This document shows positions 48,104 through 56,421 of a stretch of 64,000 nt of DNA, one piece after another (position 1 is the stretch's first letter; each line of letters begins with the position of its first letter). The notes below the pieces were generated by a model. The model was not told the DNA's origin and did no database searches. It saw nothing but the letters and a program-made list of their open reading frames with translations. A program made the position numbers and the translations under genes. This DNA comes from Muribaculaceae bacterium (GTDB taxonomy: Bacteria; Bacteroidota; Bacteroidia; Bacteroidales; Muribaculaceae). The DNA lies in contig JAFLTR010000004.1 in NCBI GenBank assembly GCA_022509205.1, positions 25,049 to 89,048 on the forward strand, written 5' to 3'.

Positions 48104-50662
48104 CTACCTGAAAATGTTTAAGATTGTAGCCGCGAGAGTAGCCACAGACGTGAAGCTGCTCGCCAATGCCATGATCTGGGTCCAATTGACCCCGGAATTT
48201 GCCGACTTCGACGGTACAATTATCTGGCACCCCGGTTCTATGGGAGAACTTCGTTTTGCTTTCGCCACCGTACCGTTAAGATAGACTATGAAAGCCTTTC
48301 CTTTCCTTGCTCTTTCGCCGTAGCCACCTGCCTGATCGATATAATAACCAAGTTTCTTACCCGGCTCATACACTACCGAGTTCGGGAACATCACATCGCC
48401 CGATATCTTCACAGTACTCTGGAACTGCGGTATATAAAGTTGATCTCCTTCCACAAGCACAAGATCATAATGGCTTCCCGGATTCTGCAAGGCTTTCTCA
48501 AGATCGATACCTACATTATAGGTTTCTGCCACCTCTATCTTAGTCAATGAAATGGAGTCTCCACCGTTTTCCTGGTTCTGGGCCATTGCCAGTTTCAAAG
48601 CCTCCTTACGCGATTCATATTCAGCCTCTGAAAGCTTTCTTTCGAGATGTGCTCCCTTCACATAAGCAGCATCGAGCACTCCTCCGGCTCTACGGATAAG
48701 GTCTGATACCCTTTCATTACGCTTTTCAAGCACATAATCTCCGGCAAACAGCACTTCCCCGTTCACTGAAACGGAAGCCTGCGGTTCGTAACCGGGACTT
48801 TGTCTGACATGCACCATATCATAAGGCTGCAGCATGAAATTCACCCCTGAACCCACTTTGAGAGTCTGGTCAATTGCTACTGAAAAAATCTTTGCAAGCT
48901 GTTCGGTCTGCTCGGTTGCAGCCGGGTCGACGATACGGCGGGCGATATCCACACGAGCGGTAGAGGCACCCTCCAAAAGGCCACCCGCCTGTAGGATAAG
49001 GTCTTCAAGTGATGTGTTCTCTGCGTATGGGTATTCACCAGGGAAAGCCACCTGGCCTTCGATTGTCAAGACCCCTCGGTCGATAATCTCCTCGATACTG
49101 GAGACCACCAGAATATCATTTTTCTTCAATTCCACATCCGGTACTCTTCCGGTCAGAATATCGCCAAGGTCGAGGGCCATCACCTGGAGCTGCAATTCCG
49201 GCCCCTCGCGATAAAGGAGGGCCCTGCCGGTATAGGCATCCTCTGTGAGCCCTTCCGCCACTGCCAATAGTTCAGCCACTGTCTCTACATTCGGACCTAT
49301 GGCATACATCCCGGGACGCATCACTGATCCCCTCAGTTCTACCTTATTGGCATAACGGTCTAATACTGTACCTACAGTTATTACATCACCATCCTGAAGA
49401 TGATAATTATTGAAATCGTTTTTATCGACGTTATAAAGTTCGTTTTCATACCCGGTGTAACGCTGGAGTCTAACCATACCCGAGTAGGCATCTCCGGAAA
49501 ATCCTCCGGCATAGTTTATGAGGGTTTCAACAGTTTCCTTTGGAACCATCTCATAATACATCGGGCGTTTCACATTTCCGGTGATGTTAACGAGCTGTTC
49601 ATAGGGTGGAACGATCACCACATCACCCTCCTGAAGAGTGATATTGCCATCGGCCTTACCGTTCATGATATAGTCATAGATATCCACTCCAGCTACTTTC
49701 CTGCCATTTCGTAACACCTGTATATTTCTGAGCGAGCCGATATCGTTGACACCTCCGGCAAGATATAGAGCATTGAACACTGAAGAAAATGGCGACACAA
49801 GGAATGTACCCGGCGTCTCAACTTCACCCATAACACTGATAATCACCGAGCGTGTCTCTCCCAGAGTCAGAGAGATGTCAGTCTCCGACTCGTTCACTCC
49901 CGAATATTTCTTTGAGAAGGCATTCTTGATATGATTGTTGGCCTCATTGATATTCATTCCGTTGAGATACACAGGACCAAGCTGCTCCACCATGATACTG
50001 CCTTCCGGCGAGATAATCTGACGCAAGTGCTCCTCGTTGGCGCCCCAAATATCTATGATCACCTCGTCGCCTGGACCCAGTTTATAGTTCTGAGGTGTGC
50101 CTACATTTACGTTCGGCTCGAATGTAAGTTCGTTGGTGTTGAAAATGTCATGACCGAAGATGATTTTTTCCGGAATGGAGTCTGTCATCTCCTCCTCATC
50201 GAGCCAGAGCATCTCGTCGATAGAGCTTGCGAAGATATCGATTTCCTCATCTTCGAGTTCTTCGTCCTCTTCGGTCAGAGAGTTTTTGTTTGTTCCGCTC
50301 TTTGTCTTGGAAGTTTTAGTCTTAGATGACGTTTTTGAATTAGTCTTGGTAGACTTTGAGGACGACTTTTTCGACACAGCCTTGTTGTTTGTGGAAGATG
50401 AGCGGGAGCGGGAGGTGGAAGTGCTTGTGGAAAGCCCGTTACCATTACCTTCAGCTGCTTGTTGAGCCTCATATTGAGCCTTAATCCTTTTGGCCTGATC
50501 AGGGGTCACTCCTTTTGCAAGGAGCTCCTGTCCTATCTGATCCTGGCTTTTACCCGCTGCTGCCTGCTGTTTTATGTATGCTATCACCTGCTGGTCGGTC
50601 ATTGCCCAACCCATCAAGGCCACAAACATAAGCAAAAGAAGCAATAAATTTCTTTTCTTCAT
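48104..50662 (-). CDS. SLBB-domain polysaccharide export protein (Wza-like)
   Basis: YKLGPGDEVIIDIWG and repeated SLBB segments (VNITGNVKRPMYYEM, VELRGSVMRPGMYAI, LTIEGQVAFPGEYPY). Confidence 0.9.
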   Translation of the reverse strand: MKKRNLLLLLLMFVALMGWAMTDQQVIAYIKQQAAAGKSQDQIGQELLAKGVTPDQAKRIKAQYEAQQAAEGNGNGLSTSTSTSRSRSSSTNNKAVSKKSSSKSTKTNSKTSSKTKTSKTKSGTNKNSLTEEDEELEDEEIDIFASSIDEMLWLDEEEMTDSIPEKIIFGHDIFNTNELTFEPNVNVGTPQNYKLGPGDEVIIDIWGANEEHLRQIISPEGSIMVEQLGPVYLNGMNINEANNHIKNAFSKKYSGVNESETDISLTLGETRSVIISVMGEVETPGTFLVSPFSSVFNALYLAGGVNDIGSLRNIQVLRNGRKVAGVDIYDYIMNGKADGNITLQEGDVVIVPPYEQLVNITGNVKRPMYYEMVPKETVETLINYAGGFSGDAYSGMVRLQRYTGYENELYNVDKNDFNNYHLQDGDVITVGTVLDRYANKVELRGSVMRPGMYAIGPNVETVAELLAVAEGLTEDAYTGRALLYREGPELQLQVMALDLGDILTGRVPDVELKKNDILVVSSIEEIIDRGVLTIEGQVAFPGEYPYAENTSLEDLILQAGGLLEGASTARVDIARRIVDPAATEQTEQLAKIFSVAIDQTLKVGSGVNFMLQPYDMVHVRQSPGYEPQASVSVNGEVLFAGDYVLEKRNERVSDLIRRAGGVLDAAYVKGAHLERKLSEAEYESRKEALKLAMAQNQENGGDSISLTKIEVAETYNVGIDLEKALQNPGSHYDLVLVEGDQLYIPQFQSTVKISGDVMFPNSVVYEPGKKLGYYIDQAGGYGERARKGKAFIVYLNGTVAKAKRSSPIEPGCQIIVPSKSANSGVNWTQIMALASSFTSVATLAATILNIFR

Positions 50663-50788
50663 AATGCGTCAGGTTAGAATAATAGTCTCTCCGGCATCCT
50701 TTGACCCACCCTCCGGAAGAGGATGTTCACAGGACTTGTAATTTCAAATTGTCTATCTCGCAAATTCAGATTATCGGAGTCTAAAACG

Positions 50789-50796
50789 CAAAATTA
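50789..50796 (-). promoter_or_regulatory. Putative -7 element for polysaccharide export operon
   Basis: TAATTTTG on minus strand about 127 nt upstream of the SLBB gene. Confidence 0.4.
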
Positions 50797-50818
50797 ATAA
50801 AATTTATTCGTTTTTCTT

Positions 50819-50826
50819 TAATTTTG
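50819..50826 (+). promoter_or_regulatory. Putative -7 element for ApgM-like gene
   Basis: TAATTTTG, 5 nt before ATG at 50832. Confidence 0.45.
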
Positions 50827-50831
50827 CATCA

Positions 50832-51674
50832 ATGAAGACAATATTGATTGTAGTGGCCGGAATGGCTGACCGTCCTGATCCTATCACAAGTAAGGATACT
50901 CCGCTGACGACAGCCCACATCCCATCTCTCGATCTCCTTGGCCAGAGAGGCATACTTACGTCTTTCCCGACATACGACGACCGCTTCCCAATTAGCCATG
51001 TCAATTCCCTCCTGTCGTTGCTGGGATATGACCTGCAAAGAGGGGAACCGAATGTCAACCAACTGATGGAATTCGGCCTTGACCATAATCATCAACTTAC
51101 GGATTTCGAAACCCTTCGTCCTTTCGTGATTCCGGGGTTTTCGGGCCACGGAGTGTGCATAACTCCATCCGCTTGGGTGAGAGGTGTAGCCAAATGTGCT
51201 TTTCTTCGACCACTTGACATCTACTCTCCGGGGTCAGCGGACGCAGAGATTGCCGACGCGATGGCAAAGCTCGCAACTCAGTCAATTCAAAATGAAGAAT
51301 TCGTGTTGGTTTATATCGACACCCCTCTGAAGGCTTCCCTTAAAGGTAACTATCAGGAGAAGGTCAGGGCAATCGAACAGATCGACCGCCATCTTATAGC
51401 GCCTATAGCTGATTTTGTCTGGAAATCTGAATTGATGATAAATCTGGCTGTAACGACCGATCTGACAACACCTTGGCACCGCCGCAGACCAACTAAAATA
51501 GATGTCCCCCTGGCTTTATATTTCAATAATCACGACAGCGAGGGTGACCTCGAAATCAGTTTTACGGAAGTAGAGTCTTTTCTATCAGAAAGATTCCTTT
51601 TAGAGCCTTCTGACCTTATAAAGTATCTCATCAATTTCTCGGTGAGCGAATCCGAAGACGAACTCCCTTTTTAG
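50832..51674 (+). CDS. Shortened phosphoglycerate mutase-like (ApgM family) protein, probably catalytically altered
   Basis: Segments alignable to ApgM (VVAGMADRP, LLSLLGYDLQRG, GVAKCAFL, FVLVYIDTPLKASLKGNYQEKVRAIEQIDRHLIAPI, TPWHRRRPTKIDVPLALY) but only 280 aa. Confidence 0.6.
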   Translation: MKTILIVVAGMADRPDPITSKDTPLTTAHIPSLDLLGQRGILTSFPTYDDRFPISHVNSLLSLLGYDLQRGEPNVNQLMEFGLDHNHQLTDFETLRPFVIPGFSGHGVCITPSAWVRGVAKCAFLRPLDIYSPGSADAEIADAMAKLATQSIQNEEFVLVYIDTPLKASLKGNYQEKVRAIEQIDRHLIAPIADFVWKSELMINLAVTTDLTTPWHRRRPTKIDVPLALYFNNHDSEGDLEISFTEVESFLSERFLLEPSDLIKYLINFSVSESEDELPF

Positions 51675-51700
51675 AATCCTTACTCAAAAAACTAACCCTG

Positions 51701-52828
51701 CTACCAGGGTATTTTGTGTTGGGTTTCAAGCCATTCGGATGCAACGGTAGAACGTGACGTTATGCCTCCTCCCACGTATATGCCATATCTCTGTTGAGAA
51801 ACGGCTGCGCAACGGATAATGACATTGAATGTAAATTCTTCCGGCGAGTGATAGGGGCCACAGAAACCTCCGTAGCATCCTCGGTCGAAATGTTCCAGCT
51901 CTCGGATTTTCTCCAATGCAAAATCCTTTGGATTCCCACACAAAGCCGGGGTTGGAGACAAGGATCTAAGGAGCTCCGTAAGCCTGAACTCAGAACATAT
52001 AGGGGAAAACCCGGAACTTTCAGGAAGCGAGGCAAAGATAGGCGTGCATATATGTTCCACCTTTCCTGCTGATTTTGTGAAGGATTCTTCAGCAGTGGCC
52101 TTCAGACCTTGTTGCCGGAAGATATCTACGATATAATCGGCCACAATCTTCTGTTCCTCCTTGTTTTTCTCGTCCCAGCCGTATAAAGGATCCCCTCCGG
52201 TTCGGAAAACTGTTGAGACTCCTTCTTCCTTGGATTTTACACGGGTTCCGGCCAGAGCCATTGTACGGAGCTGTCCGTTTCTGCTTTCAAGAAGCAATTC
52301 AGGACTTGCTCCTATCCAGCAACCGGTAGCCGGAGTAGAGAAACAAAATACAAAAGCTTCGGGGAACCTTTGGCAAAGCTCATAGAATTTTTCGGCAATA
52401 TCGAAAACGGTATCGTTCACGATCACACGTGCGGCCACAATTTTGGAGGCCGGTTTTCCCTCGAGTGCCTTTATTATTTCCTCCACTTCCCGGCTGTATT
52501 CATCGTAGGTGGTGGATCTCTCCGGTATTGAATAGAGTGACCCGATGGCCTCATTCGATTTTATTCCTGAATAAGGGATTGTTATAATCGGTTTCTCGGA
52601 ATCAAAAAAACCGATTGCGAAACCGGGTGTATCAAGACCCTCCACATACCCCTCGGAACTTCCGTAAGACATCATAGTGTCATTGGGGAACCTATAGGCA
52701 TAAAAAGAGAGCCCGGATATAAAGGCACTCCTGATCTCTTCTTCAAATGTTTCGTCTTTAAGTATGCTGAAGAAGATCATCGGGCCATTGGTAGCCCTCC
52801 TCGAATCGCGCTCAAACCTTATGCCCAT
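51701..52828 (-). CDS. Isochorismate synthase / chorismate-binding enzyme (MenF-like)
   Basis: FCFSTPATGCWIGASPELLLESRNGQLRTMALAGTR, GGFCGPY, YVGGGITSRSTVASEW. Start may be internal. Confidence 0.85.
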   Translation of the reverse strand: MGIRFERDSRRATNGPMIFFSILKDETFEEEIRSAFISGLSFYAYRFPNDTMMSYGSSEGYVEGLDTPGFAIGFFDSEKPIITIPYSGIKSNEAIGSLYSIPERSTTYDEYSREVEEIIKALEGKPASKIVAARVIVNDTVFDIAEKFYELCQRFPEAFVFCFSTPATGCWIGASPELLLESRNGQLRTMALAGTRVKSKEEGVSTVFRTGGDPLYGWDEKNKEEQKIVADYIVDIFRQQGLKATAEESFTKSAGKVEHICTPIFASLPESSGFSPICSEFRLTELLRSLSPTPALCGNPKDFALEKIRELEHFDRGCYGGFCGPYHSPEEFTFNVIIRCAAVSQQRYGIYVGGGITSRSTVASEWLETQHKIPW

Positions 52829-52842
52829 TTCAAGACCATGGA

Positions 52843-54171
52843 TTATGGAGCGAGCTTATCATTCGTCGGGACTCCGATAAGTTCGAATGGATAAGCTTCC
52901 GTTATCTTCACATTTATAAAATCACCTGTTTGAAGATTCTCGGGTATGTTATTTATTATAACTTCCGGATCCACTTCCGGTGAGTCATACTGTGTGCGTC
53001 CGTAAGCCGTCTTACCTTCAATACGGTCGATAAGCACTTTCTCCGTTTTGCCTATCATCTCCTCATTCAGCGACTGAGCGATCTCCTGTTGCATTGCCAT
53101 CAGGCGGTCAAGACGCTTTTGTTTCACATCCTGCGGGATCACGTCGGGATGATGGGCCGCTGCAAACGTGTCTTCCTCTTCACAATAGGTAAATGCTCCC
53201 ATCCGGTCGAATCTCTGGGTCCTGACGAAGTCCATCAGTTGTTCAAACTCTTCGTCTCCCTCACCCGGGAAACCGGTCATCAGCGTGGTGCGTATCTTAA
53301 TTCCGGGCACTCGCTTCCTTATCTCTTCAAGCAGACAGAGGGTTTCATCCCTTGAAATATGACGACGCATATTTTCAAGCACCGGATCGGCTATGTGTTG
53401 CAGGGCAATATCAAGATACTTACATACATTTTCTCTCGAGGCCATAACATCCAAAAGATCCATCGGAAAACCGGCGGGATAAGCATAATGAAGCCTTATC
53501 CATTCCACTCCTTCGATATCGGAAATTCGTCCGATCAATTCCGCCAAAGCCTGTCGTCCGTAGAGATCTGTACCGTAAGCCGACAGGTCTTGCGCAATTA
53601 CATTGAATTCCTTGGCACCTTGTCCCACCAGTTGCCTCACCTCCTCTTCAATCTCCTCCATAGGCCGGGAAGTATGCCTCCCTGTGATTCCGGGGATCGC
53701 GCAGAAAGCACAAAAACGGTTGCATCCTTCGGAAATCTTAAGATACGCTGAGTGTGGAGGAGTGGTGAGTCGACGCTCCCACAGCCGCGGTGTTTCCCGC
53801 TTTTTCGAAATATCCGGCAGATCGTTTATAAGCCGCGGCCAGTCAAACTTGCCATACCAGAGGTCAACTTCCGGGATTTCATCTTTCAGAATATCGAGGT
53901 ATCTTTGTGATAGACAACCCATCACAGCCACTTTCCCTATTTTGCCTTCCTTTTTCTTTTTGCAAAGATCCAGAATGGTATTGACCGACTCCTCTTTTGC
54001 ATCGGAAATGAATCCACAGGTGTTTACCACAACCAATTCCCCATTTGGCGCCTTCGGTTCAAAGTTCACCTTATAGCCACGGGATTCAAGTTGCCGAATA
54101 AGGCGTTCGCTCTCCACAAGATTTTTGGAGCATCCAAGAGATATTATGTCTATATTGTTCTTACGAGGCAT
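52843..54171 (-). CDS. rimO: Ribosomal protein S12 methylthiotransferase RimO
   Basis: IDIISLGCSKNLVESE, radical SAM CNRFCAFCAIPGITGRHTSRP, TRAM domain; ATG 54171 preferred over track start. Confidence 0.94.
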   Translation of the reverse strand: MPRKNNIDIISLGCSKNLVESERLIRQLESRGYKVNFEPKAPNGELVVVNTCGFISDAKEESVNTILDLCKKKKEGKIGKVAVMGCLSQRYLDILKDEIPEVDLWYGKFDWPRLINDLPDISKKRETPRLWERRLTTPPHSAYLKISEGCNRFCAFCAIPGITGRHTSRPMEEIEEEVRQLVGQGAKEFNVIAQDLSAYGTDLYGRQALAELIGRISDIEGVEWIRLHYAYPAGFPMDLLDVMASRENVCKYLDIALQHIADPVLENMRRHISRDETLCLLEEIRKRVPGIKIRTTLMTGFPGEGDEEFEQLMDFVRTQRFDRMGAFTYCEEEDTFAAAHHPDVIPQDVKQKRLDRLMAMQQEIAQSLNEEMIGKTEKVLIDRIEGKTAYGRTQYDSPEVDPEVIINNIPENLQTGDFINVKITEAYPFELIGVPTNDKLAP

Positions 54172-54187
54172 GCGCCACAATTGATTC

Positions 54188-55153
54188 TTATTGCAAAGAG
54201 AAGAGGGTTGCCACAAATTCTTCGGGATTGAACACCTGAAGGTCGTCGATTCCCTCCCCAATTCCAATATATTTCACGGGAATCTTAAACTGGTCGCTGA
54301 TGCCGATCACCACGCCTCCTTTTGCCGTGCCGTCAAGTTTTGTTACAGCCAGAGCGTTCACTTCCGTAGCTGCCACAAACTGTTTTGCCTGTTCAAAAGC
54401 ATTCTGGCCTGTACTGCCGTCGAGCACCAGCAACACTTCCTGCGGAGCCTCGGGAACGACACGTTTCATCACATTCTTAATTTTCGTGAGTTCATTCATG
54501 AGTCCCACCTTATTGTGGAGTCGGCCCGCAGTATCGATAATCACCACATCCGCCCCTTGTGCTTTTGCTGAATTGAGCGTATCGAAAGCCACGGCTGCCG
54601 GATCGCTACCCATCTTCTGCTTGATCACAGGCACCCCTACTCTTTCACCCCATATATCAAGCTGCTCTATAGCGGCAGCCCTGAAAGTATCAGCGGCACC
54701 CAACACAACTTTATTCCCCGCCTGCTTGAATTGAGCCGCAAGCTTGCCGATGGTGGTGGTTTTCCCTACACCGTTTACCCCCACTACCATAATGACATAG
54801 GGCACACCGGTTTTTGGAAGGGTAAAATCTTCCGCCACTTCTACTGCCCCCGAAGGCTTGGCAAGAAGTCCGGAAATCTCCTCTCCAAGCAATTTATTGA
54901 GCTCGGCAGTGTTGACATATTTGTCCTTGGCAACACGTGCCCGTATGCGGTCGATGATTTTAAGAGTGGTATCGACACCTACATCGCTCGTGATGAATGA
55001 TTCCTCAAGCTCATCCAACACATCATCGTCTATTTTACTTTTCCCCGCAATCGCACGAGAAATCTTGCCCCATACACCCTCTTTAGTCTTCTGGAGTCCG
55101 GCATCTAATTTCTCCTTTTTCTCCCGATTGAATAATTTACCAAAAAATCCCAT
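54188..55153 (-). CDS. ftsY: Signal recognition particle receptor FtsY
   Basis: NG-domain motifs GVNGVGKTTTIGKLA, DTFRAAAIEQL, DTAGRLHN, TKLDGTAKGG. Confidence 0.95.
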   Translation of the reverse strand: MGFFGKLFNREKKEKLDAGLQKTKEGVWGKISRAIAGKSKIDDDVLDELEESFITSDVGVDTTLKIIDRIRARVAKDKYVNTAELNKLLGEEISGLLAKPSGAVEVAEDFTLPKTGVPYVIMVVGVNGVGKTTTIGKLAAQFKQAGNKVVLGAADTFRAAAIEQLDIWGERVGVPVIKQKMGSDPAAVAFDTLNSAKAQGADVVIIDTAGRLHNKVGLMNELTKIKNVMKRVVPEAPQEVLLVLDGSTGQNAFEQAKQFVAATEVNALAVTKLDGTAKGGVVIGISDQFKIPVKYIGIGEGIDDLQVFNPEEFVATLFSLQ

Positions 55154-55203
55154 TTTAACTGTCTTGTTAGCTTATGCGAAATTAGTTAAAAAACTTGAAT
55201 TTA

Positions 55204-55235
55204 TTGGCAGATAAATGAAAACTCTATTAAATTTG
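55204..55235 (+). promoter_or_regulatory. Promoter for outer-membrane/OmpA operon
   Basis: TTG-N21-TAAATTTG. Confidence 0.55.
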
Positions 55236-55299
55236 CAGATTAAAGGTGTAGGATTCATCCTCAGGGATTAACCGAAAAACCGATCAGAAACTTCACAGA

Positions 55300-56421
55300 A
55301 TGAGAGGAAAACATCTGTTGCTAATATTGACTATGTTAATAGTAAGCCAAACTTCCTATTCCCAGGAGGATTATGAGGAAGTAATGGCCGGCATCTGTGA
55401 AGATTTGTATGATGTTCCCGAGCCAATAAAAGAATACTCCGGGATTTCAAAATTGACTCATGGAGTGTCTTCTTGGTGCAGGAAGAATCATGTGGCCGAC
55501 GGCCTTGATGTGGGGATCGATTTCGGTTCCATGGGAGTGGGATTGGAGGTGAAAACTCCTGTCACGAAATGGGCTGCGCTCCGGGTTGGAGTGGATTGGA
55601 TGCCCGCTTTCACCGTGCCTATGAGTTTCAATCTCAACACCTTTGCGGGTGGTGTGGCAACCAATAATTTTCAGAAGATTGCCGACCGGCTATATAATCT
55701 GACCGGTATCGAAATGGATGAGACCGTCCACATGAACGGACGTGGTTCGATGGTCAATTTCAAATTGATGGTAGACATCTATCCCGTGCCCTCAAACCGC
55801 CATTGGCATCTTACGGCCGGTTTTTTTGCCGGCACATCGATGGTGGGCAAAGCCCTCAATACGAGGGAGGAGAAACCAACCCTTGTGGGGCTTAATATAT
55901 ACAACCGGGCCTACGAATATTTCACCAATCTTGAAAGTATCTTCGATGTTCCGTTAGGCGGCGGTGCATATATGGATCCCGAGCTCGTGATGGAAGTTCA
56001 GGAAAGATTTGAAAGATATGGGAGAATGGGGGTTAGAATCGGTTATTTCGACCGCGATATCGGGATGGATCCGGAGACCGGGCAACCGATATATAAAAAA
56101 GGGGATCCGTATATAATGGAACCGGCTCCCGACGGGACAATATCGGCCCGTGCCTTCGTGAATCATTTCAAACCATATATAGGTGCAGGTTATGCCACCG
56201 ATATCGACCGCAAGGGTAAGTGGCATTTCGGAGTTGACCTCGGAGTTCTCTTTTGGGGAGGAGCCCCCGATGTGATAAATCACGATTATGTCACCGGCAA
56301 AGATATTAATTTCACAAAAGATCTCGTTAATATAAGAGGACGTGTGGGGGATTATATGAAGATCATCAAGTCCTTTCCCGTATTTCCCGTCCTGGCCTTC
56401 AAGTTTTCCTACTCTATATGA
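55300..56421 (+). CDS. Predicted outer-membrane beta-barrel protein
   Basis: Signal peptide, alternating beta-strand pattern, ends in FPVFPVLAFKFSYSI; start/stop overlap with next gene. Confidence 0.6.
   Translation: MRGKHLLLILTMLIVSQTSYSQEDYEEVMAGICEDLYDVPEPIKEYSGISKLTHGVSSWCRKNHVADGLDVGIDFGSMGVGLEVKTPVTKWAALRVGVDWMPAFTVPMSFNLNTFAGGVATNNFQKIADRLYNLTGIEMDETVHMNGRGSMVNFKLMVDIYPVPSNRHWHLTAGFFAGTSMVGKALNTREEKPTLVGLNIYNRAYEYFTNLESIFDVPLGGGAYMDPELVMEVQERFERYGRMGVRIGYFDRDIGMDPETGQPIYKKGDPYIMEPAPDGTISARAFVNHFKPYIGAGYATDIDRKGKWHFGVDLGVLFWGGAPDVINHDYVTGKDINFTKDLVNIRGRVGDYMKIIKSFPVFPVLAFKFSYSI

Noticed and set aside
50160-50465. Ser-rich 101-aa plus ORF
   Set aside because: Reverse complement of the low-complexity linker in the SLBB protein; the apparent composition is a by-product.
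50695-50725. CATCCT/AGGATG hairpin in the SLBB leader
   Set aside because: 6-bp arms with a 19-nt loop and no T-tract; not distinguishable from chance.
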